DNA of 64,000 nucleotides from positions 1 through 64,000 of the forward strand of contig CAKRWT010000009.1 of NCBI GenBank assembly GCA_934418125.1, written 5' to 3'. A program made the position numbers and the translations under genes. The DNA is from an uncultured Lachnospiraceae bacterium. Its GTDB lineage: Bacteria; Bacillota; Clostridia; Lachnospirales; Lachnospiraceae. The number at the start of each line of letters is the position of its first letter. Positions within the stretch are counted from its first letter, which is position 1. The notes below the pieces were generated by a model. That model was not told the origin of the DNA. It saw nothing but the letters and a program-made list of their open reading frames with translations, and did no database searches. Shown in pieces: positions 1 through 7,560 of this stretch.

Positions 1-15
1 GACACAATGCGCAAG

Positions 16-42
16 TGCCGGATAGGAACGGCAAAATTTTTT
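16..42 (+). terminator. weak hairpin plus T-run, possible terminator of a gene to the left
   Basis: A 5-bp stem (TGCCG / CGGCA) around an 8-nt loop is followed by AAATTTTTT. It would end a plus-strand transcript from outside the window. The stem is short, so this is only a possible terminator. Confidence 0.3.
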
Positions 43-98
43 ACACTTCTATTACTTCTTTATCGCACATCAGTAAATTGCCGGGGCTTGTCTGTTTA

Positions 99-173
99 TT
101 AGCAACCGAAGTTAAAGTAATTGCAAAATACATTAAATAACTCGGAACAGCTATTGATGACTTTAATACACAT
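99..173 (-). CDS. 24-residue cysteine-containing small ORF
   Basis: This minus-strand ORF starts with ATG at 173, preceded by a good ribosome-binding site (AAGGAGGA, about 7 nt away). It encodes 24 residues with four cysteines (MCIKVINSCSE, then FCNYF and a terminal GC) and stops at 99-101. I recognise no family. The strong Shine-Dalgarno is the only reason to list it. It could be a leader peptide, a small secreted or regulatory peptide, or chance. The rest of 174-331 shows nothing else I can name. Confidence 0.3.
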   Translation of the reverse strand: MCIKVINSCSELFNVFCNYFNFGC

Positions 174-331
174 AGTTTCGTCCTCCTTATTTTTATTTTT
201 GATGTGTCTTAGCTAAGTACAAATAGATTGTAACAATTTTGTAACATTTAGACAATAGGAGATAACTGGAAACAATCTGTGAAATAATACCATCATTGCG
301 AATACGTTCCTTCATTTTCTCCCCATATCTA

Positions 332-360
332 TTGACAAAATTTCAGCTTTTGCATATTCT
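332..360 (+). promoter_or_regulatory. promoter of the cysE T-box transcript
   Basis: A perfect -35 box TTGACA (332-337) is separated by 17 nt from TATTCT (355-360). Transcription would start near 367, exactly where the T-box leader structure begins. Confidence 0.6.
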
Positions 361-366
361 TAATAC

Positions 367-632
367 TATAGACGTTGAAAGAGAAGAGTACCTTTGCTGA
401 AGCAACAGAGAGAAACCGTCATCGGCTGGAAGCGGTTTTGGTAACAGGAAGTGGGAAGTGCGCTCCGGAGTCTGACCGAGGGAATGGTACAGGGGACTGT
501 GCTTAGTATCTTTGTCCGGTTATCGCCGTTATCGATATGAGGGAAGAAGTGCCACGAAAGGCATTTCTTAAGTAGAGTGGAACCGCGGATTATTTCGTCT
601 CTAAACAGAAGAAATAACCGCGGATTTTATTT
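367..632 (+). promoter_or_regulatory. T-box leader, cysteine specifier, controlling cysE-cysS
   Basis: The leader carries the conserved T-box AGAGTGGAACCGCGG (574-588), which is also the 5' arm of a terminator hairpin (583-596 with 611-623) followed by ATTTTATTTT. Upstream is the Stem I signature AGAGAAGAGTA, and the specifier region reads GAAG-TGC-GCTC with TGC (Cys) at 459-461. Uncharged tRNA-Cys should stabilise the antiterminator and let transcription reach cysE and cysS. The specifier agrees with both downstream genes, serine acetyltransferase and cysteinyl-tRNA synthetase, which supports the assignment. Confidence 0.93.
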
Positions 633-651
633 TGCAGAAATGAGGGTTAGT

Positions 652-1323
652 ATGGGATTTATTAGTAATATCCGGGAAGAAATCAGAATCATACGGGAAA
701 GAGACCCTGCCATTCATTCCAACATGGAGGTTTTTCTATACCCCAGTTTTAAGGTAATGATTTATTACAGAATAGCACATAAGTTGTATCTGAAAGGGCA
801 TTATTTCCTGGCAAGATGGATTTCCCAGAAGGCAGTGCGTAAGACAGGAATAGAAATTCATCCGGGTGCACAGATAGGAAAAGGCTTCTTTATTGACCAT
901 GGAAATGGTGTCATTATCGGAGAAACAACGATTATTGGTGACAATGTAACACTGTATCAGGGTGTTACCCTGGGGGGAACCGGTAAGGAGCAGGGAAAAC
1001 GACATCCAACCATTGGCAACAATGTTATGATTAGTACTGGTGCCAAGATATTGGGTTCCTTTAAGATAGGTGACAATAGCAAAATCGGAGCGGGCAGCGT
1101 GGTGCTCAAAGAGGTTCCTCCGGGGTCCACGGTAGTTGGTGTTCCGGGGCACGTAGTAAAACGGGTAAAATCCTCATTGCCGCAGGAGGATTTGGACCAG
1201 GTAAGTTTACCGGACCCGGTACAGGAGGATATTGCCAGCCTGCGTCATGCCAATGATGAACTGACCAACCGACTGTTAGATGTGGAACGGGAATTGAAGC
1301 AGCTTAAGGCGGGAAAACTGTAA
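652..1323 (+). CDS. cysE: serine O-acetyltransferase CysE
   Basis: This 223-residue protein catalyses serine + acetyl-CoA to O-acetylserine, the first step of cysteine synthesis. It begins [11 protein letters not shown], as usual for short CysE proteins. A left-handed beta-helix of hexapeptide repeats follows, with [18 protein letters not shown] and [16 protein letters not shown] near the active site, where the His of DHG is catalytic. The tail is a short predicted coiled coil ([19 protein letters not shown]). ATG 652 is chosen because longer reading starts inside the T-box terminator at 577. It is the first gene after the cysteine T-box and is followed by cysS after 63 nt. Confidence 0.95.
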   Translation: MGFISNIREEIRIIRERDPAIHSNMEVFLYPSFKVMIYYRIAHKLYLKGHYFLARWISQKAVRKTGIEIHPGAQIGKGFFIDHGNGVIIGETTIIGDNVTLYQGVTLGGTGKEQGKRHPTIGNNVMISTGAKILGSFKIGDNSKIGAGSVVLKEVPPGSTVVGVPGHVVKRVKSSLPQEDLDQVSLPDPVQEDIASLRHANDELTNRLLDVERELKQLKAGKL

Positions 1324-1386
1324 GATTAGAAAGAAGAGTAAGATTAGAAAGAACCATAAGAATAGAAAGAACAGGAGCAGAAAAAG

Positions 1387-2796
1387 ATGAAAATTTTTAA
1401 CACATTATCCAGAAGAAAAGAGGAGTTCGTTCCTTTACAGGAAGGAAAGGTCAGCATGTATGTCTGCGGACCGACCGTATACAATCTGATTCACATTGGC
1501 AATGCCAGACCGATGATTGTCTTTGATACGGCAAGACGTTATATGGAGCACAAGGGCTATGACGTTAACTATGTATCCAATTTTACGGATGTGGACGATA
1601 AGATTATCAAGAAAGCCAACGAAGAGGGTGTGGAGCCATCCGTAATTTCCGAGCGATATATCGCAGAGTGCAAGAAGGACATGGAGGCGTTGAATGTAAA
1701 ACCGGCAACGACCCATCCCCAGGCAACCAATGAAATCGGTGGCATGATTGAGATGATACAGACGTTGATTGACAAAGGGCACGCCTATGTGGCAGCGGAC
1801 GGAACCGTATATTATAAGACCAGAAGCTTTAAGGACTATGGTAAGCTGTCCCACAAGAATCTGGATGATTTACGCAGCGGTAATCGTTCCTTGTTAGTTT
1901 CCGGGGAAGACCAGAAGCAGGATCCGCTTGATTTCGTATTGTGGAAGCCTAAGAAAGAGGGAGAGCCTTACTGGGATTCCCCATGGTGCCAGGGACGTCC
2001 GGGTTGGCATATTGAGTGCTCTGTCATGAGCAAGAAGTACTTAGGGGATGAAATTGATATTCATGCCGGTGGCGAGGATTTGATATTCCCACACCATGAG
2101 AATGAAATTGCCCAGTCTGAGGCAGCCAATGACAAGGAATTTGCAAGATACTGGATGCACAACGGCTTTTTAAATATTGATAATAAGAAGATGTCCAAAT
2201 CCTTAGGTAATTTCTTTACCGTAAGGGACATCAGTGAAAAGTATGATTTACAGGTGCTTCGTTTCTTCATGCTGTCCGCCCATTACAGAAGCCCGTTGAA
2301 CTTCAGCGCAGACCTGATGGAAGCAGCTAAGAATGGTCTGGAGCGTATCGTAACAAGCGTTGCGAACTTAAACTTCTTATTGGAAAATGCCAAGTCGGAG
2401 GAAATGACAGAGGAAGAGAGTAAACTGGCAGAGGAAGCAAAAGAGTACATTACCAAATTTGATGAGGCAATGGACGATGACTTTAACACAGCAGATGCCA
2501 TTTCTGCTATCTTTGAACTGGTTAAGTTTGCAAATCTTCATGCAACCGAAGACTCCAGCAAGATGTTTGTAACAGCCTTAAAAGAGGAAATCGTGATGCT
2601 TTCCGATATCTGTGGGCTGATTGTAGATAAGAAGGAAGAAATGCTGGATACCGAGATTGAAGCCCTGATTCAGGAAAGACAGGATGCCAGAAAGGCAAAG
2701 AACTTTGCAAGGGCAGACGAAATCAGAGATACATTATTAGAGAAGGGAATTATCCTGGAAGATACACGCGAGGGTGTGAAATGGAAGAGAGCATAA
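1387..2796 (+). CDS. cysS: cysteinyl-tRNA synthetase
   Basis: This class I synthetase of 469 residues charges tRNA-Cys. It has the HIGH-type motif HIGN at residues 36-39, KMSKS at 268-272, and the zinc ligands expected from the family at C27 (CGPTVYN), C211 (ECSVM) and H236 (PHHENE). Length is normal. It lies under the same T-box as cysE, so enzyme and precursor supply respond together to uncharged tRNA-Cys. The 63-nt gap before it holds three near-repeats of AGATTAGAAAGAA-type sequence. Its 3' end overlaps mrnC by 16 nt. Confidence 0.98.
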   Translation: MKIFNTLSRRKEEFVPLQEGKVSMYVCGPTVYNLIHIGNARPMIVFDTARRYMEHKGYDVNYVSNFTDVDDKIIKKANEEGVEPSVISERYIAECKKDMEALNVKPATTHPQATNEIGGMIEMIQTLIDKGHAYVAADGTVYYKTRSFKDYGKLSHKNLDDLRSGNRSLLVSGEDQKQDPLDFVLWKPKKEGEPYWDSPWCQGRPGWHIECSVMSKKYLGDEIDIHAGGEDLIFPHHENEIAQSEAANDKEFARYWMHNGFLNIDNKKMSKSLGNFFTVRDISEKYDLQVLRFFMLSAHYRSPLNFSADLMEAAKNGLERIVTSVANLNFLLENAKSEEMTEEESKLAEEAKEYITKFDEAMDDDFNTADAISAIFELVKFANLHATEDSSKMFVTALKEEIVMLSDICGLIVDKKEEMLDTEIEALIQERQDARKAKNFARADEIRDTLLEKGIILEDTREGVKWKRA

Positions 2797-3221
2797 CGAT
2801 TCTGGAAGCAATTAAGAAAGAATTTGCCTGCAAGGAGATGGATATCAGAATCTATTCCCCCCTGACACTGGCTTATATCGGGGATGCGATTTATGACCTG
2901 GTCATTCGTACCGTGGTGGTAGAGAGGGGAAACAGTTCTGCCAACCACCTTCATAAGAAGACGGTAACCTATGTCAATGCCAGGGTGCAGGCACATATGA
3001 TAGATGCCCTGGAGGAGGAACTGACAGAAGAAGAGAAAGCGGTATATCACAGAGGTCGAAATGCCAAATCGTATACTTCTGCCAAGAATGCTTCCATTAT
3101 AGAGTACCGTAAGGCAACCGGACTGGAAGCCCTATGCGGTTATCTGTATTTACAGGGCAGGCAGGAGCGGATGCTGTTTCTGATAAAGGAAGCATTGCAG
3201 CGCGTGGACATGACTATATAG
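2781..3221 (+). CDS. mrnC: mini-ribonuclease III (MrnC)
   Basis: A 146-residue RNase III catalytic domain without the dsRNA-binding domain. In Bacillus this enzyme matures 23S rRNA ends. The signature LAYIGDAIYDLVIRT (residues 30-44) is present with the catalytic Asp/Glu cluster, as is RGRNAKSYTSAKNA. It overlaps the end of cysS by 16 nt, suggesting coupling. The order cysS-mrnC-rlmB is conserved in Firmicutes. Confidence 0.95.
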   Translation: MEESITILEAIKKEFACKEMDIRIYSPLTLAYIGDAIYDLVIRTVVVERGNSSANHLHKKTVTYVNARVQAHMIDALEEELTEEEKAVYHRGRNAKSYTSAKNASIIEYRKATGLEALCGYLYLQGRQERMLFLIKEALQRVDMTI

Positions 3222-3264
3222 AAATGCGGGATAGTGTAAGCCAATACGCAGAAATGAGGAATAA

Positions 3265-4005
3265 ATGGAACATACAGAATTTACCATAGAGGGCCGTAAT
3301 GCGGTAATCGAGGCATTCCGCGCCGGCAGAACCATTGATAAGCTTTTTATTTTGGATGGCTGTCAGGATGGTCCGATTATGACGATTAAAAGAGAAGCTG
3401 TAAAGCATGGCAGCCTGATTAAATATGTGGCGAAGGAGCGGTTAGACCAGTTATCGGAAACCGGCAAGCACCAGGGCGTTATTGCCTATGCGGCAGCTTA
3501 TGCCTATACGGAGGTAGAGGATATTTTACAGAAAGCACGGGATAAGGGGGAAGCCCCTTTTCTGTTCCTGTTGGATAATATAGAAGACCCACATAACCTG
3601 GGGGCCATTATCAGAACAGCGAACCTGGCAGGTGCCCATGGGGTAATTATTCCGAAAAACCGGGCCGTCGGGTTGACAGCAACAGTGGCCAAGGCTTCGG
3701 CAGGTGCACTGAACTATACCCCGGTTGCAAAAGTAACCAATCTGGCTAAGACCATTGAGGATTTGAAGAAAGAAGGACTTTGGTTTGTCTGCGCCGACAT
3801 GGGCGGTACACAGATGTACCAGCTGGATTTGAAGGGACCCATCGGTCTTGTTATCGGTAACGAAGGAAGCGGTGTGGGAAGGTTAGTGAAGGAAAAGTGT
3901 GATTTTATTGCTTCAATTCCGATGAAAGGAGATATAGATTCCTTAAATGCTTCGGTGGCAGCAGGCGTACTTGCTTATGAGATTGTGAGACAGAGACTGC
4001 AATGA
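3265..4005 (+). CDS. rlmB: 23S rRNA (guanosine-2'-O-)-methyltransferase RlmB/TrmH family
   Basis: This 246-residue SPOUT methyltransferase has the N-terminal substrate-binding domain (FTIEGRNAVIEAFRAGRTIDK) and the catalytic domain motifs NIEDPHNLGAIIRTANLAG, GNEGSGVGRLVKEKCD and IPMKGDIDSLNASVAAGV, which form the trefoil knot and SAM site. It is predicted to 2'-O-methylate a ribosomal guanosine in the peptidyl-transferase region. The stop overlaps the start of the next gene (ATGA). Confidence 0.93.
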   Translation: MEHTEFTIEGRNAVIEAFRAGRTIDKLFILDGCQDGPIMTIKREAVKHGSLIKYVAKERLDQLSETGKHQGVIAYAAAYAYTEVEDILQKARDKGEAPFLFLLDNIEDPHNLGAIIRTANLAGAHGVIIPKNRAVGLTATVAKASAGALNYTPVAKVTNLAKTIEDLKKEGLWFVCADMGGTQMYQLDLKGPIGLVIGNEGSGVGRLVKEKCDFIASIPMKGDIDSLNASVAAGVLAYEIVRQRLQ

Positions 4006-5306
4006 GAAAAATAAATGAGATTTTAATGGTTGTGATTCTGCTGCTGACGGCGGTATTGGCTGGAGCAGTGGGATTGAAAGCTTATCAGAATTATGATGCC
4101 AGAAGACAGCTTGCCATTCAGATGGAGGAGAAAGCACTGGCAGAGATGATGGCACGGAACGAGGAAGCCCAGGAGCGGGTAAAGCAGATGAGTCAGGAGA
4201 TTGAGCATCTGGCCAAAGATGATAAAGAGGAACTGACTCGTTTCGTGGAAGAAATTCAGACCAGACAGACGAGCGTATCAGAGAACATCTCAATTTCCGG
4301 AAATATTTCCGTATCAGAGAACCAGTCTGTATCCGAAGATTTATCGGTGTCCGGTAACAGTATGGTGTCAGGGAATGAGTCCGTATCTGGGAATGGTACC
4401 ATATCTGGAAACAGTCTGGTATCCGGTAATGTATCGGTATCCGGTAATCAGATGGTGTCCGGCAATGATGGAGAAATCAATTATTATGACGGAACCAGAA
4501 CCAACGACAGTATTTTCGATGAGTGGAGAACGATTTATGTGCAGCCCCAGATGACATTGGAGGAGCGCCGGCAGTACCGGACTTCTTTAGAAGAGACACT
4601 GGAGGTCAATCAGGCAGACCGGGAATACATTGCAGAGAATACCATAGATTTCAGTCAGATGAAGATTGCCTGTCTGGGAGACAGCATTACGGCAGCCGCT
4701 AATCTGGAAGGGGAGGAAGGCTATGAGCAGTATGCTTATCCAGCCAGATTACAGGAACTACTGGGGGCAAAAGAGGTGGTAAATCTGGGTATCGGTGGTT
4801 CTTCCATCGGCAGATACTGGGCAGACGCTTTCGTGGACCGGTATCAGGACATCCCGGAGGATACGGATATTATCATCATTATGGGCGGCACCAATGATGG
4901 CTTCTGTGTATCGGAGGCTGAGTTTGGCAATCTGGAAGAGCGGGCATATCGTACTTTCTGCGGTGACTTAAATGAGCTGTTTGCAGGCGTGAAAAAGAAC
5001 TATCCCAATGCACAGGTGTTTGTGGCAACGCCGTTACCGAATATTCTGCATGACTATCTGATGAGTGAGCGCGATTACTTACAACCCCAAAAACGGTTTG
5101 CAGAGGTTATAATAACTCTTACTAGCGAATACAATTTCCATGTTGTGGATTTGTATAATTCCAATATTCTGGATTCTCACGATGCCAATATTATCGCAGA
5201 CTATATGCCGGATGGTGTACACTGCAACAAGGAAGGGTATCAGATACTAGCAGAGCATTTTGCAGCAGAATTGATACGAAACAGCAGTGGAAATGAGGAA
5301 GAATGA
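4002..5306 (+). CDS. membrane-anchored SGNH/GDSL hydrolase with xSVSGN repeats
   Basis: A 434-residue protein, probably extracytoplasmic. An N-terminal membrane segment spans residues 8-26, then a coiled coil (about 30-90). A low-complexity stretch of about eleven hexapeptides of the type xSVSGN/xSVSEN covers 91-155. The C-terminus (220-434) is an SGNH hydrolase: block I LGDSIT with Ser228, GIGGSSIG, GGTND, and block V DGVH with D404 and H407. Such enzymes remove acyl groups from glycans or lipids. It sits between rlmB and sigH, where Bacillus has the NYN-domain gene yacP. It overlaps both neighbours by 4 nt, so it is part of this operon. Confidence 0.85.
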   Translation: MRKINEILMVVILLLTAVLAGAVGLKAYQNYDARRQLAIQMEEKALAEMMARNEEAQERVKQMSQEIEHLAKDDKEELTRFVEEIQTRQTSVSENISISGNISVSENQSVSEDLSVSGNSMVSGNESVSGNGTISGNSLVSGNVSVSGNQMVSGNDGEINYYDGTRTNDSIFDEWRTIYVQPQMTLEERRQYRTSLEETLEVNQADREYIAENTIDFSQMKIACLGDSITAAANLEGEEGYEQYAYPARLQELLGAKEVVNLGIGGSSIGRYWADAFVDRYQDIPEDTDIIIIMGGTNDGFCVSEAEFGNLEERAYRTFCGDLNELFAGVKKNYPNAQVFVATPLPNILHDYLMSERDYLQPQKRFAEVIITLTSEYNFHVVDLYNSNILDSHDANIIADYMPDGVHCNKEGYQILAEHFAAELIRNSSGNEEE

Positions 5307-5920
5307 AAGAAGAATACGGACAATATAGTGATGAAGAATTACTGATTCGATTGCGGGATGGCGAAGAAGCTGTTACGGATTATATTATGAATCAGTATAA
5401 AAACCTGGTCAGAAAAAAGGCGAAATCCATGTACATTCTGGGAGCTGACAGTGACGATTTGATTCAGGAGGGCATGATAGGTCTTTTTAAGGCAGTCAGG
5501 GATTATGACAGCGGAAGGGATGCCAGTTTTGCAACCTTTGCGGACTTGTGTGTATCCAGACAGATGTACACAGCGGTACAGGCATCCAGAAGACAAAAAC
5601 ATATTCCACTGAATACTTATATCTCCTTAAACGGAAGCGTCAGCGGGGAACATGAAGGCGAGGAAGAGGAACTGATTAACAGGCTTGCGGTGCAGTTCGG
5701 GCAGAGCCCTGAGGAGGTTATCATTGACAAGGAGAACGTAGACCAGTTGGAAAAGACGATTGAAAAGGAATTGAGCAGCTTTGAGAAACAGGTACTCGAT
5801 TTATACCTTACGGGAATGGGGTACCAGCAGATTGCAAAGGTGCTTGGAAAGGATGATAAGTCCACAGATAATGCCTTGCAGAGACTGAAGAATAAATTAA
5901 AGAAACATCTTAAAAAATGA
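5303..5920 (+). CDS. sigH: RNA polymerase sigma factor, SigH (Spo0H) type
   Basis: This 205-residue sigma-70 family protein has region 2 (EEAVTDYIMNQYKNLVRKKA, then DDLIQEGMIGLFKAVRDYD), the region 2.4 segment SFATFADLCVSRQMYTAVQ and a C-terminal region 4 helix-turn-helix (YLTGMGYQQIAKVLGKDDKS). The start and the DDLIQEG motif match SigH, which drives early sporulation and transition-state genes. It lies directly after the SGNH gene with a 4-nt overlap, and the cysS-mrnC-rlmB-sigH order is the usual Firmicutes context. Confidence 0.93.
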   Translation: MKEEYGQYSDEELLIRLRDGEEAVTDYIMNQYKNLVRKKAKSMYILGADSDDLIQEGMIGLFKAVRDYDSGRDASFATFADLCVSRQMYTAVQASRRQKHIPLNTYISLNGSVSGEHEGEEEELINRLAVQFGQSPEEVIIDKENVDQLEKTIEKELSSFEKQVLDLYLTGMGYQQIAKVLGKDDKSTDNALQRLKNKLKKHLKK

Positions 5921-5979
5921 ATTTTCAGGAGGAAAATTGATTATATATTTAATTGTGTAAGAGATGAGGAAGAAAAATA

Positions 5980-7560
5980 ATGAAGAAGAAAAGGAAACGA
6001 AATGTTGTCATTTTCTTGGGATTGCTGTTGCTTCTGGGAATGGGCGTTTTGGGGAAGATGTACCTGTCTGTGAAAAATGCGAAGCAGCATCCAGGCGTAT
6101 CTGTCAATTCACAGGAGCGGATTTCCTATTCGGCAGAAGAAGAAATCAGCCAGGCCTTTGCGCGCTATGAGGATACGGAAAACACTGATAAGGCAGAGCT
6201 GGCAGAAGGATACCAGGCATCCCAGCATAAGGTTGCATTGGTGTTCTGCGGAATGTCAACGCCTACGGAAATGGCAAAAATATTGGACTTGTTAGAGGAA
6301 TATGAAATACAGGCTACCTTTGTCTGTGATGGAAGGACTGCTGCAGAAGACCCTGATACGGTCATGGAAATGATAAAACGGGGCAATACCATTGGTAACT
6401 ATGGTATGAGTGGTGAAACCCACTGGGAAGAATTAGAAGACGAGGCACTGCTGACCTCCCTTGCACAGACCCAGGCGGTTCTGAAACGGATTACGGAAAA
6501 AGAACCACAGTATGTGTTGGGAAATGCAACGATAGTGGATGAACGGATTCTACACCTGGCAGCCTGTGCGGGACTGGATACCTACATAGCAGGTACGCAG
6601 TTTATTAATGATGCCAGCTTTCACGATTTTAACGGAGCACTTGGATTTGTGGAAAAAGTGGAAGGTGGCTCTATTATCTGTGTCAAAATTGACGGAACGC
6701 TGGACGAAATTGAGTTTGAACCTTACGAAGTGGACGAAAGACCGGCAGAAGATAAACAACCATCTGTCAGTGAAAATGAAGTGGACGCAGAGAAGCTTGA
6801 CATTGCCGAAACAGTGGAGGTACTGTTGGAGGCACTGGATACCACAGAAACCGCAGTAGTGCCACTGGAGAGGCTTAAGATGGAGCCGGATAGCGAAGTG
6901 ACCAGAAGATTTGAAGACAGAGAAGATGCGGCAGATTATGAAGTGCCGGAATCGGAACGGGCAGAAGAAAGCTATTTTGACAATGCCCTGTTTATCGGGG
7001 ATTCTCTGACTCTGGCTTTATCCTATTACCCGGTAATAGAAGATGGGGTGGCGTTTTGTGCCTACAAATCCATTACACCGATGCAGTTCGTAAATAATAC
7101 CAAGGTTACGCTGGATAATGATACCGAAGTGGCTATCTGGGACGAGATATGTAAGAAAAATCCGGAAAAGATATATATTCTGCTTGGCACCAATGCGCTG
7201 GCAAGTGGAAGCAATTCTTCTTTTCTTCTATATTATGAAAGGCTGATTGAGAAAATAAAGGAACAATTTCCTGATACAATAATATACATAGAGGGAATTC
7301 CGCCCGTAACGAGTGAAGTATCCATGAACAGAATCACGCTGACTAATGGACGAATCCGTAAGAACAATGTGGCAATTGCTAAAATGGCAAAGGAACAGGG
7401 ATGTTATTACATTGATTTGTATCATGCACTGGCAGATGAAAACAATTGTCTTCCGGAGGAGATTGCCCAGGAAGATGGGATACACATGAACGAAGAAGGG
7501 TGCAGAGCGTGGATTGATTATTTATTGTGTCACACGGTGGAACGTGTAAAGGGAGAGTAA
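5980..7560 (+). CDS. deacetylase-like (NodB fold, inactive-looking) plus SGNH hydrolase fusion
   Basis: A 526-residue protein with an N-terminal membrane anchor (about 6-28). Residues about 80-260 follow the NodB polysaccharide deacetylase pattern (KVALVFCGMSTPTEMAKIL, then IQATFVCDG), but the metal-binding FDDG reads FCGM and the NH of the usual GNH motif is NY. Residues 330-526 form an SGNH hydrolase with IGDSL (D341, S342), LLGTNAL and DGIH (D499, H502). The linker contains one SVSEN unit, echoing the repeat protein two genes upstream. It is the first gene of the exopolysaccharide block, 59 nt after sigH. The deacetylase domain is probably non-catalytic and may bind glycan. The SGNH part keeps Ser/Asp/His and could remove O-acyl groups. 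Confidence 0.8.
   Translation: MKKKRKRNVVIFLGLLLLLGMGVLGKMYLSVKNAKQHPGVSVNSQERISYSAEEEISQAFARYEDTENTDKAELAEGYQASQHKVALVFCGMSTPTEMAKILDLLEEYEIQATFVCDGRTAAEDPDTVMEMIKRGNTIGNYGMSGETHWEELEDEALLTSLAQTQAVLKRITEKEPQYVLGNATIVDERILHLAACAGLDTYIAGTQFINDASFHDFNGALGFVEKVEGGSIICVKIDGTLDEIEFEPYEVDERPAEDKQPSVSENEVDAEKLDIAETVEVLLEALDTTETAVVPLERLKMEPDSEVTRRFEDREDAADYEVPESERAEESYFDNALFIGDSLTLALSYYPVIEDGVAFCAYKSITPMQFVNNTKVTLDNDTEVAIWDEICKKNPEKIYILLGTNALASGSNSSFLLYYERLIEKIKEQFPDTIIYIEGIPPVTSEVSMNRITLTNGRIRKNNVAIAKMAKEQGCYYIDLYHALADENNCLPEEIAQEDGIHMNEEGCRAWIDYLLCHTVERVKGE

Noticed and set aside
577-651. Longer CysE start at 577
   Set aside because: It begins inside the T-box and runs through the terminator, so it would not be a normal translation start.
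736-1152. 138-codon minus-strand reading frame over cysE
   Set aside because: It lies wholly antisense to a clear CysE gene, has no ribosome-binding site and no recognisable motif.
1324-1386. Short near-repeats of AGATTAGAAAGAA between cysE and cysS
   Set aside because: Only three imperfect copies in 63 nt with no pairing or conserved spacing; probably slippage in purine-rich DNA.
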